64,000 nt of DNA from NCBI RefSeq assembly GCF_016616425.1, contig NZ_CP067101.1:5332001-5396000 (forward strand), read 5' to 3'. A model generated the notes under the pieces. That model saw only the letters and a list, made by a program, of their open reading frames with translations. It made no database searches and had not been told where the DNA came from. The translations under genes were made by a program, and so were the position numbers. Source of the stretch: Bradyrhizobium diazoefficiens (GTDB lineage Bacteria > Pseudomonadota > Alphaproteobacteria > Rhizobiales > Xanthobacteraceae). This document shows, piece after piece, positions 47,987 through 55,410 of this stretch; position 1 is the stretch's first letter, and each line of letters begins with the position of its first letter.

Positions 47987-49363
47987 GTGCTTGAACGAAC
48001 CCTCGTCACCATCGCCGAGACCGAGACCATTGAGGAAGCCTTCCGGCGCCTGAACGCGAACATGCTCGGCATCCTGTTCGCACAGGACGCGAGCGGACGA
48101 ATCGTGGGCGCGGTGACGGACGGCGACATCCGCAGGCGCATGCTGACCGGCACCACGATCCAGGACCGGGTTGCAACCTGCATCAACCGCAACTTCGTCT
48201 GGGCGCGGACCGGCGGTCCGCGCGAGCAGATCCTCAAGCTGCTCGACCAGCGTGTGCACGTGGTGCCCATCCTCGACGGTGACGGGCGGCTCGTCGACGT
48301 GTTCAGCCGCGAGCTGTTCAACCTGTCCGAAGAGAGCGAGGTGTTCGCGCGCGCCCGCTCGCCGGTGCGGATCAGCTTCTCCGGCGGCGGCACCGACCTG
48401 ACGCACTATTTCGTGGCGAATGACGGCGGCGCGGTCATCAACGCCACGATCAAGATGTACGCTCACGCGACGTTGCGGCGCCGGAGCGATTCCAGCATCC
48501 GGATCTATTCGCACGATTTCCGCCGCACGATCGAGGCCGATAGTCTCGCAGAACTCGGGACGGACGGCGATCTTGCGTTGATCAAGTCCGTCGTGCGTTT
48601 GATCAAGCCGACTTACGGGTTCGAGCTCGAAGTCTCCGCCGACTTCCCGGTCGGCTCCGGCCTCGGCGGCTCTGCGGTGGTCACCTCCGCCATCATCGGC
48701 TGCTTCAACGAATTCCGCAGCGACCAGTGGGACCGCCACGAGATCGCGGAGATGGCGTTCCAGGCCGAGCGGCTGATGCTCAACATCCCCGGGGGCTGGC
48801 AGGATCAGTACGCCACCGTGTTCGGCGGCTTCAATCACATGGAGTTCTTCTCCGACCAGAACACGATCGTGCCGCTTCGGCTCGACCCCAACATCATCGC
48901 CGAGCTCGAGGAGAGTCTGGTGCTCTGCTACACCGGCTCGGGCCGCGATTCCGGCGCCATCCATCGCGACCAGAAGGCACAGCACGAGACCAGCGATGCC
49001 GTCGCCGCGGCCGCCAAGCAGAAGGAAGTGACGCGCGATATCCGCCGGCATCTCCTGCGCGGCCAGCTCCTGGAGTGCGGCCGGCTGATCGACGAGGCCT
49101 GGCACGCCAAACGCAAGCTGAGCTCGAAGATCTCGTCTGACGCGATCGATGCGATGTACGATTTCGCCAAGCAGCATGGCGCGGTCGGCGGCAAGCTGCT
49201 GGGCGCCGGCGGCGGCGGCTACTTCATGTTCTTCGTACGTCCGTTCGAGCGCTACCAGCTCATCGCTGCGCTGGAACAACAGGGACATAGCTGTTCGCGC
49301 ATCATGTTCGAAGAGAACGGGCTGCGGACGTGGAAGTCGCGCTTTCCCGCGCGATTCGCCTGA
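47987..49363 (+). CDS. CBS-domain GHMP sugar kinase (HddA-like)
   Basis: 458 residues from GTG 47987; the upstream extension is not protein-like. Residues about 5-115 are two CBS motifs (VTIAETETIEEAFRRLN and GAVTDGDIRRRM, then VHVVPILDGDGRLVDVFS). Residues about 122-458 are a GHMP kinase: FSGGGTDLTHYF (the HddA/anomeric-kinase mark), PVGSGLGGSAVVTSA (ATP loop) and GAGGGGYFMFF. HddA makes heptose 1,7-bisphosphate from D-glycero-D-manno-heptose 7-phosphate; fucose-1-kinase-like activity is an alternative. CBS pairs bind adenylates, so the kinase may be energy-gated. First gene of a tight seven-gene operon. Confidence 0.85.
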   Translation: MLERTLVTIAETETIEEAFRRLNANMLGILFAQDASGRIVGAVTDGDIRRRMLTGTTIQDRVATCINRNFVWARTGGPREQILKLLDQRVHVVPILDGDGRLVDVFSRELFNLSEESEVFARARSPVRISFSGGGTDLTHYFVANDGGAVINATIKMYAHATLRRRSDSSIRIYSHDFRRTIEADSLAELGTDGDLALIKSVVRLIKPTYGFELEVSADFPVGSGLGGSAVVTSAIIGCFNEFRSDQWDRHEIAEMAFQAERLMLNIPGGWQDQYATVFGGFNHMEFFSDQNTIVPLRLDPNIIAELEESLVLCYTGSGRDSGAIHRDQKAQHETSDAVAAAAKQKEVTRDIRRHLLRGQLLECGRLIDEAWHAKRKLSSKISSDAIDAMYDFAKQHGAVGGKLLGAGGGGYFMFFVRPFERYQLIAALEQQGHSCSRIMFEENGLRTWKSRFPARFA

Positions 49364-49379
49364 CGCATATGAGACGAGA

Positions 49380-51305
49380 ATGTTGATGACATCGCCTAAA
49401 CAGCCTGCTCCGGTCCGCATCGGCAACCGTCTTCTGGGCGACGGCGAACCCTGCTACGTCATCGCCGAGATCGGCAACAATCATAATGGCGACTTCGACC
49501 GCGCCATTGCGCTGGTCGATGCCGCGGTCGCGGCCGGGGTCGATTGCGCCAAATTCCAGATGCGTAAGCTCGATGAGGTCTATCGTGCATCGAGCTTGTC
49601 GGGCAAGGATGACGACCTTGCCGTCGAATATACGCTCGATCTGTTGCGGCGCTTCGAGCTTCCGACCGCGCAGCAGAAGAAGATCGCCGAGTATTGCGCG
49701 GCGAAGGGCATCCAATATCTCTGCACGCCCTGGGACGCGAGCAGCGTCGCCGTGCTCGAAGGTTTCGGCGTAGAGGCCTACAAGGTCGCCTCGGCCGACC
49801 TCACCAACCTGCCGCTGTTGGCGCACCTCGCCGCCACCGGCAAGGCGCTGATCGTTTCGACCGGCATGAGCACGACGGACGAGATCAAGGCCGCGGCGAA
49901 ATTCCTCGACGAGCGCGATGCCAGCTACGTGCTCCTGCATTGCCAAAGCACCTATCCGGCCGCGCTCCACAACATCCATCTGCGCTTCATGGAAACGCTG
50001 CGCGAGATTCATCCGGTCGTAGGCTATTCGGGTCACGAGCGCGGTATCGCCGTTTCGACCGCCGCCGTGGCGCTCGGCGCCGTGGTGATCGAACGCCACA
50101 TCACGCTCGACCGCGAGATGGAAGGCCCTGACCATGCCGCGAGCCTCGAGCCCGAGGAGTTCAAGGCCCTCGTCTCGGCCATCCGCGAGGTCGAGGCGGC
50201 GCGCGGCGAGAAGCGGGCCGAGCGCGCGCTGAGCCAGGGCGAGCTCATCAACCGCGAAAACCTCGCCAAGAGCCTGGTGGCCGCGCGCGACCTTTCGGCC
50301 GGCACCGTGATCACCGAGGCCGACATCGCGGTGAAGAGCCCGGGACAGGGCCTGTCACCGCTGAAGATGCCGGCTCTGCTCGGCCGCAAGCTGACGCGGA
50401 CCATGGCGGCCGACGACTATTTCTTCCAGAGCGACCTCGATGAAAGCGCGGCAAAGGCACGGCGGTTCCGCTTCGATCGTCCCTGGGGCGTGCCGGTTCG
50501 CTATCACGACGCCGAGCGCTTCCTGGAGATCTGCCAGCCCGACATCATCGAATTCCATCTCAGCTACAGCGACATGGAGCGTGATCCCGCGGCTTATCTC
50601 TCCGGCACGTACGATCTCGGCTTCGTCGTGCATGCGCCTGAGCTGTTTGCCGGCTCCAAGCTGATGGACCTCGCAACGCCGGACGAGGCGCTGCGACGCT
50701 ATTCACTGGAGCAAACGCAAGCGGTGATCGACATTACCCGCGGCCTGAAAAAGTTCTTTCCCCGGACCAAGCGTCCGCCCATCGTCGCCAATATCGGCGG
50801 CTTCACCATGGACGAGCCGCTGCCGCCGGAGGAGAAGGCCGAGCGCTACCGCATCTTCGCGCAGAGCTTGACCGAGCTCGACATGGACGGCGTCGAGCTG
50901 ACGCCGCAGACTATGGCGCCGTTCCCCTGGCATTTTGGCGGCCAGCGCCACCAGAACATCTTCATCTTCCCGGACGAGTCGGCGGCATTCTGCGCCAAGC
51001 ACGGTTTGCGCATGTGCGTCGACATCTCGCATACGAAACTCGCCGCCAATCATTTCGGCTTCAACTTCGCGCAAGGTCTCGCCCAGCTCGGGCCGCACAC
51101 CGCGCATCTGCATTTCGGCGACGCCAAGGGACTAGACGGCGAAGGCCTCCAGATCGGCGAAGGCGAGATCGATTTCGACGAGATCGGACAGGTGCTGCGC
51201 AAGCATGCGCGGACCGCCTCATTCATTCCCGAGATATGGCAGGGCCACAAGAACATGGGCGAAGGTTTCTGGACCGCGCTCGAGCGTCTCGAAGGACATA
51301 TCTGA
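49380..51305 (+). CDS. NeuB-type sugar-acid synthase fused to SAF and a C-terminal TIM barrel
   Basis: 641 residues, almost double a normal NeuB. Residues about 1-275 are the PEP-condensing barrel: IAEIGNNHNG, KFQMRK, STGMSTTDE, LLHCQSTYPA, GYSGHERG, ERHITLD and [10 protein letters not shown]. Residues about 285-350 are the SAF/antifreeze domain that covers the active site in NeuB dimers. Residues about 365-641 form a xylose-isomerase-like barrel with a metal-type DISHTKLAAN and HLHFGDAKG. The HCQSTYPA block differs from the sialate-type HCTTEYP and is nearer that of pseudaminate synthases. Substrate open. The start may be ATG 49380 or 49386. It follows the kinase by 16 bases and overlaps the next gene by one. 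Confidence 0.88.
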   Translation: MLMTSPKQPAPVRIGNRLLGDGEPCYVIAEIGNNHNGDFDRAIALVDAAVAAGVDCAKFQMRKLDEVYRASSLSGKDDDLAVEYTLDLLRRFELPTAQQKKIAEYCAAKGIQYLCTPWDASSVAVLEGFGVEAYKVASADLTNLPLLAHLAATGKALIVSTGMSTTDEIKAAAKFLDERDASYVLLHCQSTYPAALHNIHLRFMETLREIHPVVGYSGHERGIAVSTAAVALGAVVIERHITLDREMEGPDHAASLEPEEFKALVSAIREVEAARGEKRAERALSQGELINRENLAKSLVAARDLSAGTVITEADIAVKSPGQGLSPLKMPALLGRKLTRTMAADDYFFQSDLDESAAKARRFRFDRPWGVPVRYHDAERFLEICQPDIIEFHLSYSDMERDPAAYLSGTYDLGFVVHAPELFAGSKLMDLATPDEALRRYSLEQTQAVIDITRGLKKFFPRTKRPPIVANIGGFTMDEPLPPEEKAERYRIFAQSLTELDMDGVELTPQTMAPFPWHFGGQRHQNIFIFPDESAAFCAKHGLRMCVDISHTKLAANHFGFNFAQGLAQLGPHTAHLHFGDAKGLDGEGLQIGEGEIDFDEIGQVLRKHARTASFIPEIWQGHKNMGEGFWTALERLEGHI

Positions 51306-51994
51306 TGGCGCGCAAGACGCTGGCCGTGATCGCCGCGCGCGGCGGCTCGAAGGGCATCCCGCACAAGAACCTGCTCGATCTCTGCGGCAAGCCGCTGATC
51401 GCGTGGACGGTCGAGCAGGCGCGCGCGGCGCGGGGCGTCGACGTGGTGGCGGTCTCTTCGGACAGCGACCAGATTCTCGCAGCAGCGGAAGCTGCCGGCG
51501 CCGTCGGCGTGCGGCGGCCCGACGACATTTCCGGCGACCTCGCCTCCTCCGAATCCGCCTGGCTGCACGCGCTCGAAGCCGTCGACGCGCGGCTCGGGCG
51601 CTTCGAGCGCATTGTCGCGCTCCAGGCAACCTCACCGATCCGCGAGCCCGCGGACATCGAAAACGCGCTTGCGACCTTCGACCGTGAGCAGCTCGACAGC
51701 CTGCTCTCGGTTTGCGAGGTCGAGGATTACTTCAACTGGCGGATCGGCGCGAGCGGACCGGAGCCAATCAACTACGACTATCACAACCGCCGCATGCGGC
51801 AGCAGATCGAGAAGCGCTACCTGGAAAATGGCTCCTTCTACGTGTTGATTCCTTCACTCCTGCGCGAACAGAACAATCGTCTCGGCGGCAAGATCGGTTT
51901 TCACGTGATGGAGCGCCACAAGATGTTCCAGATCGACCGCCCCGAAGACGTCAAGCTCTGTGGCGCCATCATGCGCAGTTACGGCTATGCCTGA
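51305..51994 (+). CDS. CMP-sugar-acid cytidylyltransferase (NeuA/LegF/PtmB family)
   Basis: 229 residues. It opens VIAARGGSKGIPHKNLLDLCGKP, the CTP/Mg loop; ALQATSPIREPADI and FYVLIPS follow, and the late FQIDRPEDVKL is standard. It should form a CMP-activated ulosonic acid. Start ATG 51305 overlaps the synthase stop (TGATG). It is the only such enzyme in the window, so it could serve both the fused synthase and LegI, or only the former. Confidence 0.92.
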   Translation: MARKTLAVIAARGGSKGIPHKNLLDLCGKPLIAWTVEQARAARGVDVVAVSSDSDQILAAAEAAGAVGVRRPDDISGDLASSESAWLHALEAVDARLGRFERIVALQATSPIREPADIENALATFDREQLDSLLSVCEVEDYFNWRIGASGPEPINYDYHNRRMRQQIEKRYLENGSFYVLIPSLLREQNNRLGGKIGFHVMERHKMFQIDRPEDVKLCGAIMRSYGYA

Positions 51995-52751
51995 TCTCAG
52001 CGCCTTCTCTCTTTCCGGCAAGATCGCCGTCGTGACCGGGGCCTCGCGCGGCATCGGCGCTGCGATCGCAAGCGGCCTGAAAGATGCAGGCGCCACGGTG
52101 TTCGGCCTCAGCCGTTCCGGGACCGCGCCGCAGGATGTCGGCGCAGTGGCCTGCGATCTCTCCGACGATGCCGCAATTGGCCGCGCGTTCGACGCCATCG
52201 CGGCGCAAGGCGGGCGTATCGACGCGCTCGTCAACGCCGCCGGCATCAGCCTTGCCGCCCAAAGCGCCGAAAGCGAGCTCGCGCGCTTCCGCGCCACCGT
52301 CGCGACCGACCTCACCGGCGTCTACGCCACCATCCTTGCCGCCCATCCGCTCCTGAAGAACGCGGGTTCGGCTGCGATCGTCAACGTCACCAGCATCAAT
52401 TCCGTCCGCGGCTTTCCCGGCAATCCGGGCTACGTGGCGGCGAAGGCCGGCCTTGCCGGGCTGACGCGTGCGCTCGCCGCCGACTATGCGCCCGACGGCA
52501 TCCGCGTCAACGCGCTTGCGCCGGGCTATGTCGCGACCGAGATGACCGCGACGAGTTTTGCCGATCCCGTCATGCACGAGGCGAGGCGCCGCCACACCAT
52601 GCTCGGTCGCTGGGGTCAGCCGGCCGATATGGTGGGAGCTGCCGTTTTCCTGGCATCGGAAGCCTCCGCCTATGTGACCGGTCAGGAGATCTTCGTCGAC
52701 GGCGGCTGGATCGCCAAGGGCCTCGCCATCAGTTCGGATAGCAAATCGTGA
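51987..52751 (+). CDS. SDR-family oxidoreductase (PtmA-like position)
   Basis: 254 residues. TGASRGIGAAIA for NAD(P), NAAGISL, and the catalytic Ser (VTSINS) with GYVAAK (YxxxK); INVDGGW-like EIFVDGGWIAKG ends the fold. Start ATG 51987 overlaps the cytidylyltransferase by eight bases. A CMP transferase beside an SDR recalls PtmB/PtmA of Campylobacter flagellin glycosylation. Reaction unknown; oxidation or reduction of a sugar or its acid is likely. Confidence 0.88.
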   Translation: MPDLSAFSLSGKIAVVTGASRGIGAAIASGLKDAGATVFGLSRSGTAPQDVGAVACDLSDDAAIGRAFDAIAAQGGRIDALVNAAGISLAAQSAESELARFRATVATDLTGVYATILAAHPLLKNAGSAAIVNVTSINSVRGFPGNPGYVAAKAGLAGLTRALAADYAPDGIRVNALAPGYVATEMTATSFADPVMHEARRRHTMLGRWGQPADMVGAAVFLASEASAYVTGQEIFVDGGWIAKGLAISSDSKS

Positions 52752-53596
52752 CCCAAACGCTGCAACGCATCGGCTTTATGCAGGGACGGCTGTCGGCCCT
52801 GGTCGACGGTAAGATCCAGGCGTTCCCCTGGGACGAATGGCGGGACGAGTTTCCGCGCGCGAAGGAACTCGGTCTGACGCGGATGGAATGGACCATCGAC
52901 CAGGAACGGCTGCGCGAGAATCCGCTGATGACCGAACAGGGACAGCAGGACATTCTGGCGCTGTCGCGCGAAAACAGCGTCCGGATCCCGAGCCTGACCG
53001 GCGACTGCTTCATGCAGGCGCCGTTCTGGAAGGTCGACGCCGTCGTGCGCGATTCGCTCGTTGCCGATCTCGACCGTCTGATCGCCGCCTGTAGCCGCAT
53101 CGGCATCGAATTCGTCGTGATCCCGCTGGTCGACAACGGCAAGATCGAACGCGAGAGCGAGAGCGATACGCTGAAGCGTGTGCTGCTCGCACGCTCAGAG
53201 CAGCTCGCAAGACGGAACGTCAAGATCGTCTTCGAGTCCGATCTGCCACCGGGCGAACTTGCCCGGTTCATGGAGGCCTTTCCGGCCGAAATCTTCGGCA
53301 TCAACTACGACAGCGGCAACAGCGCTTCGCTCGGCTACGACAGCCACGAGGAGATCGACGCTTACGCGCCGCGCATCCTCAACGTGCACGTGAAGGACCG
53401 CATCCGCGGCGGCACCACCGTGCCGCTCGGCAGCGGCAACGCAGACCTTGCCAAGACAATCCGTCTGATCGAGCGCTCCGGCTACAAGGGCCAATACATC
53501 CTGCAAACCGCGCGCGCCTCCGACGGCGATCACGCCGGCGCGCTGGCAAAATATCGCGACATGACGGTCGGCTGGATCGAGGACGCCGCGCGATGA
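52748..53596 (+). CDS. TIM-barrel sugar isomerase/epimerase-like protein
   Basis: 282 residues from GTG 52748 (GTGA overlap). Xylose-isomerase-like barrel: IGFMQGRLS at the first strand, RMEWTID, IEFVVIPLVDNG, VFESDL, INYDSGNSASLGYD and LNVHVKDRIRGG; acidic and His residues sit at the usual metal positions (E, D, H, E). Related enzymes isomerise or epimerise sugars, or dehydrate inosose (IolE). It resembles in type, not closely in sequence, the C-terminal half of the fused synthase three genes upstream. Function unknown. Confidence 0.85.
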   Translation: MTQTLQRIGFMQGRLSALVDGKIQAFPWDEWRDEFPRAKELGLTRMEWTIDQERLRENPLMTEQGQQDILALSRENSVRIPSLTGDCFMQAPFWKVDAVVRDSLVADLDRLIAACSRIGIEFVVIPLVDNGKIERESESDTLKRVLLARSEQLARRNVKIVFESDLPPGELARFMEAFPAEIFGINYDSGNSASLGYDSHEEIDAYAPRILNVHVKDRIRGGTTVPLGSGNADLAKTIRLIERSGYKGQYILQTARASDGDHAGALAKYRDMTVGWIEDAAR

Positions 53597-54351
53597 AACT
53601 CGAGCTGACCGATCGCGTCGCTCTCGTCACCGGCGCCAGCCGCGGCATCGGGCTTGCGATCGCGACGATGCTCGCCGCGGAAGGTGCCAAGGTCGCGCTT
53701 GCGGCGCGGGGAGCCGATGCGCTGAACGCCGCGCGCGCGGCGGTCGGCGCGCAGAGCTCGGTTCACCTTGCCGACGTCACCGACCCGGCCGCCGCCACTG
53801 CACTGGTACAGGAGGTCGAACGGCAGTGGGGCCGGCTCGACATCCTCGTCTGCAACGTCGGCAGTGGCGCTTCCGTACCACCTGGGAAGGAAACCGCAGC
53901 GGAGTGGTCCCGGGTGATGGACCTCAATCTGTTCGCTACGACCAACATGATCGAGGCCGCCCGGCCGTTGATGGCGCGCGGCGGCGGCGACCGGGCGATC
54001 GTCTGCATCTCTTCGATCGCCGGCATGGCGGCGCTCGGCGCGCCCGTGACTTACCATGCCGCGAAGGCCGCGCTGAATGCGACCGTGCGCGGTCTGGCGC
54101 GCCCGCTGGCGCTCGAAGGCATCCGCATCAATGCGGTCGCCCCCGGAAATATCCTGTCCGCGGACGGCACCTGGGCGCGCAAGCTCGCGGAGAATAGTGC
54201 TGCGGTCGAGGAGATGCTCGTGCGCGATGTGGCGCTGCGCCGCCTGGGCAAGCCAGAGGAGATCGCCGACCTCGTCGCCTTTCTCGCCTCGCCCCGCGCG
54301 GCATTCATCACCGGCAGCATCATGGTCGCCGACGGCGGCCAGTTGCGTTAG
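53593..54351 (+). CDS. SDR-family oxidoreductase
   Basis: 252 residues. TGASRGIGLAIA, CNVGSGA, ISSIAGM (Ser) and TYHAAK (Tyr/Lys), with MVADGGQ at the end: a complete classical SDR. Overlaps the TIM-barrel gene by four bases. One of three SDR enzymes in the operon; they are clearly different in sequence, so each probably acts at its own step. Confidence 0.88.
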   Translation: MKLELTDRVALVTGASRGIGLAIATMLAAEGAKVALAARGADALNAARAAVGAQSSVHLADVTDPAAATALVQEVERQWGRLDILVCNVGSGASVPPGKETAAEWSRVMDLNLFATTNMIEAARPLMARGGGDRAIVCISSIAGMAALGAPVTYHAAKAALNATVRGLARPLALEGIRINAVAPGNILSADGTWARKLAENSAAVEEMLVRDVALRRLGKPEEIADLVAFLASPRAAFITGSIMVADGGQLR

Positions 54352-54369
54352 CTGAACAGGAGCTTTCGG

Positions 54370-55209
54370 ATGGCAAGCCCGTCTTCACGCTACGACCTGA
54401 GCGGCCGCACCGCGCTCGTGACCGGCGCAGGCGGCCTGCTCGGGCGGCAGCATGTCGCCGCGCTTTCGGAGGCAGGCGCGCGCGTCGTCGTCACCGACGT
54501 CGGGCTTGCGCAAGCCGAAGCGGCTGTCGCCGCGCTCAAGCAGAATGCGCCATCCGCCGAGCTGATCGCGCTTGCGATCGACGTCACCACGCTCGATTCG
54601 GTGCGAGCCGCAAACGAGCAACTTTCCGGCCGTGGCATCTCCATCGACATTCTCGTCAACAACGCGGCGATCGACCCTAAGGTGACGTCCGCACCGGGCG
54701 TGACGCACTCCTCGCGCTTCGAGGCGTTTCCGGTGCCGCAATGGCAGACCGAGATCGCCGTCGGCCTGACCGGCGCAATGCTGTGCGCACAAGTGTTCGG
54801 CGGCGAGATGGCAGCGCGCGGCCGCGGCGTGATTCTCAACATCGCCTCCGATCTCGGCGTGATCGCGCCGGACCAGCGGCTCTACCGCCAGCCGAACGTA
54901 TCACGCGAAGAGGAACAGCCGGTGAAGCCGGTGACCTACTCGGTGATCAAGCACGGCTTGATCGGGCTGACGAAATATCTGGCGACCTATTGGGCCGATC
55001 ACGGCGTGCGCGTCAACGCGATCTCGCCGGGGGGCGTCTTCAACAACCAGGATCCGGCCTTCGTTGAACGACTGACCCGCCTGATCCCGATGGGCCGCAT
55101 GGCCGATGTCGACGAATACCGCGCGGCGGTGCAGTTCCTCTGCTCGGACGCCTCGAGCTACATGACCGGGCAGAACCTGGTGATGGATGGCGGGCGAAGC
55201 GTGTGGTAG
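54370..55209 (+). CDS. SDR-family oxidoreductase
   Basis: 279 residues. TGAGGLLGRQH replaces the classical TGASxGIG loop; NNAAIDP, NIASDLGVIAPDQRLY and TYSVIKHGL (YxxxK) follow, and LVMDGGRSVW closes it. The extra loop with PDQRLYRQPNVSREE is seen in SDR members of O-antigen clusters. It is the last gene of the operon; a hairpin follows within 20 bases. Confidence 0.88.
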   Translation: MASPSSRYDLSGRTALVTGAGGLLGRQHVAALSEAGARVVVTDVGLAQAEAAVAALKQNAPSAELIALAIDVTTLDSVRAANEQLSGRGISIDILVNNAAIDPKVTSAPGVTHSSRFEAFPVPQWQTEIAVGLTGAMLCAQVFGGEMAARGRGVILNIASDLGVIAPDQRLYRQPNVSREEEQPVKPVTYSVIKHGLIGLTKYLATYWADHGVRVNAISPGGVFNNQDPAFVERLTRLIPMGRMADVDEYRAAVQFLCSDASSYMTGQNLVMDGGRSVW

Positions 55210-55220
55210 CCATGGCAGCT

Positions 55221-55249
55221 TGACTTTCTCGCTCCAAAGCTGAAAGTCA
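55221..55249 (+). terminator. Hairpin after the SDR genes
   Basis: TGACTTTC (55221-55228) pairs exactly with GAAAGTCA (55242-55249), with a 13-base loop. No T-tract follows, so termination is only possible, but the place at the end of the operon fits. Confidence 0.4.
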
Positions 55250-55410
55250 TGGATGCTGCAGCTTGTGATCGTGGAGCTTCAGCCAACCGCGCGGCGCCCC
55301 TTCACAAAACCGTCGTAGTGCAGTGGCTGAAAGTGAGCGGCAGCCATCGTGCCGAGGCCGGCCGCTGACATGCAGACGGCCGGCGCGGGGAGAATTCTAG
55401 AGATGTTGCG

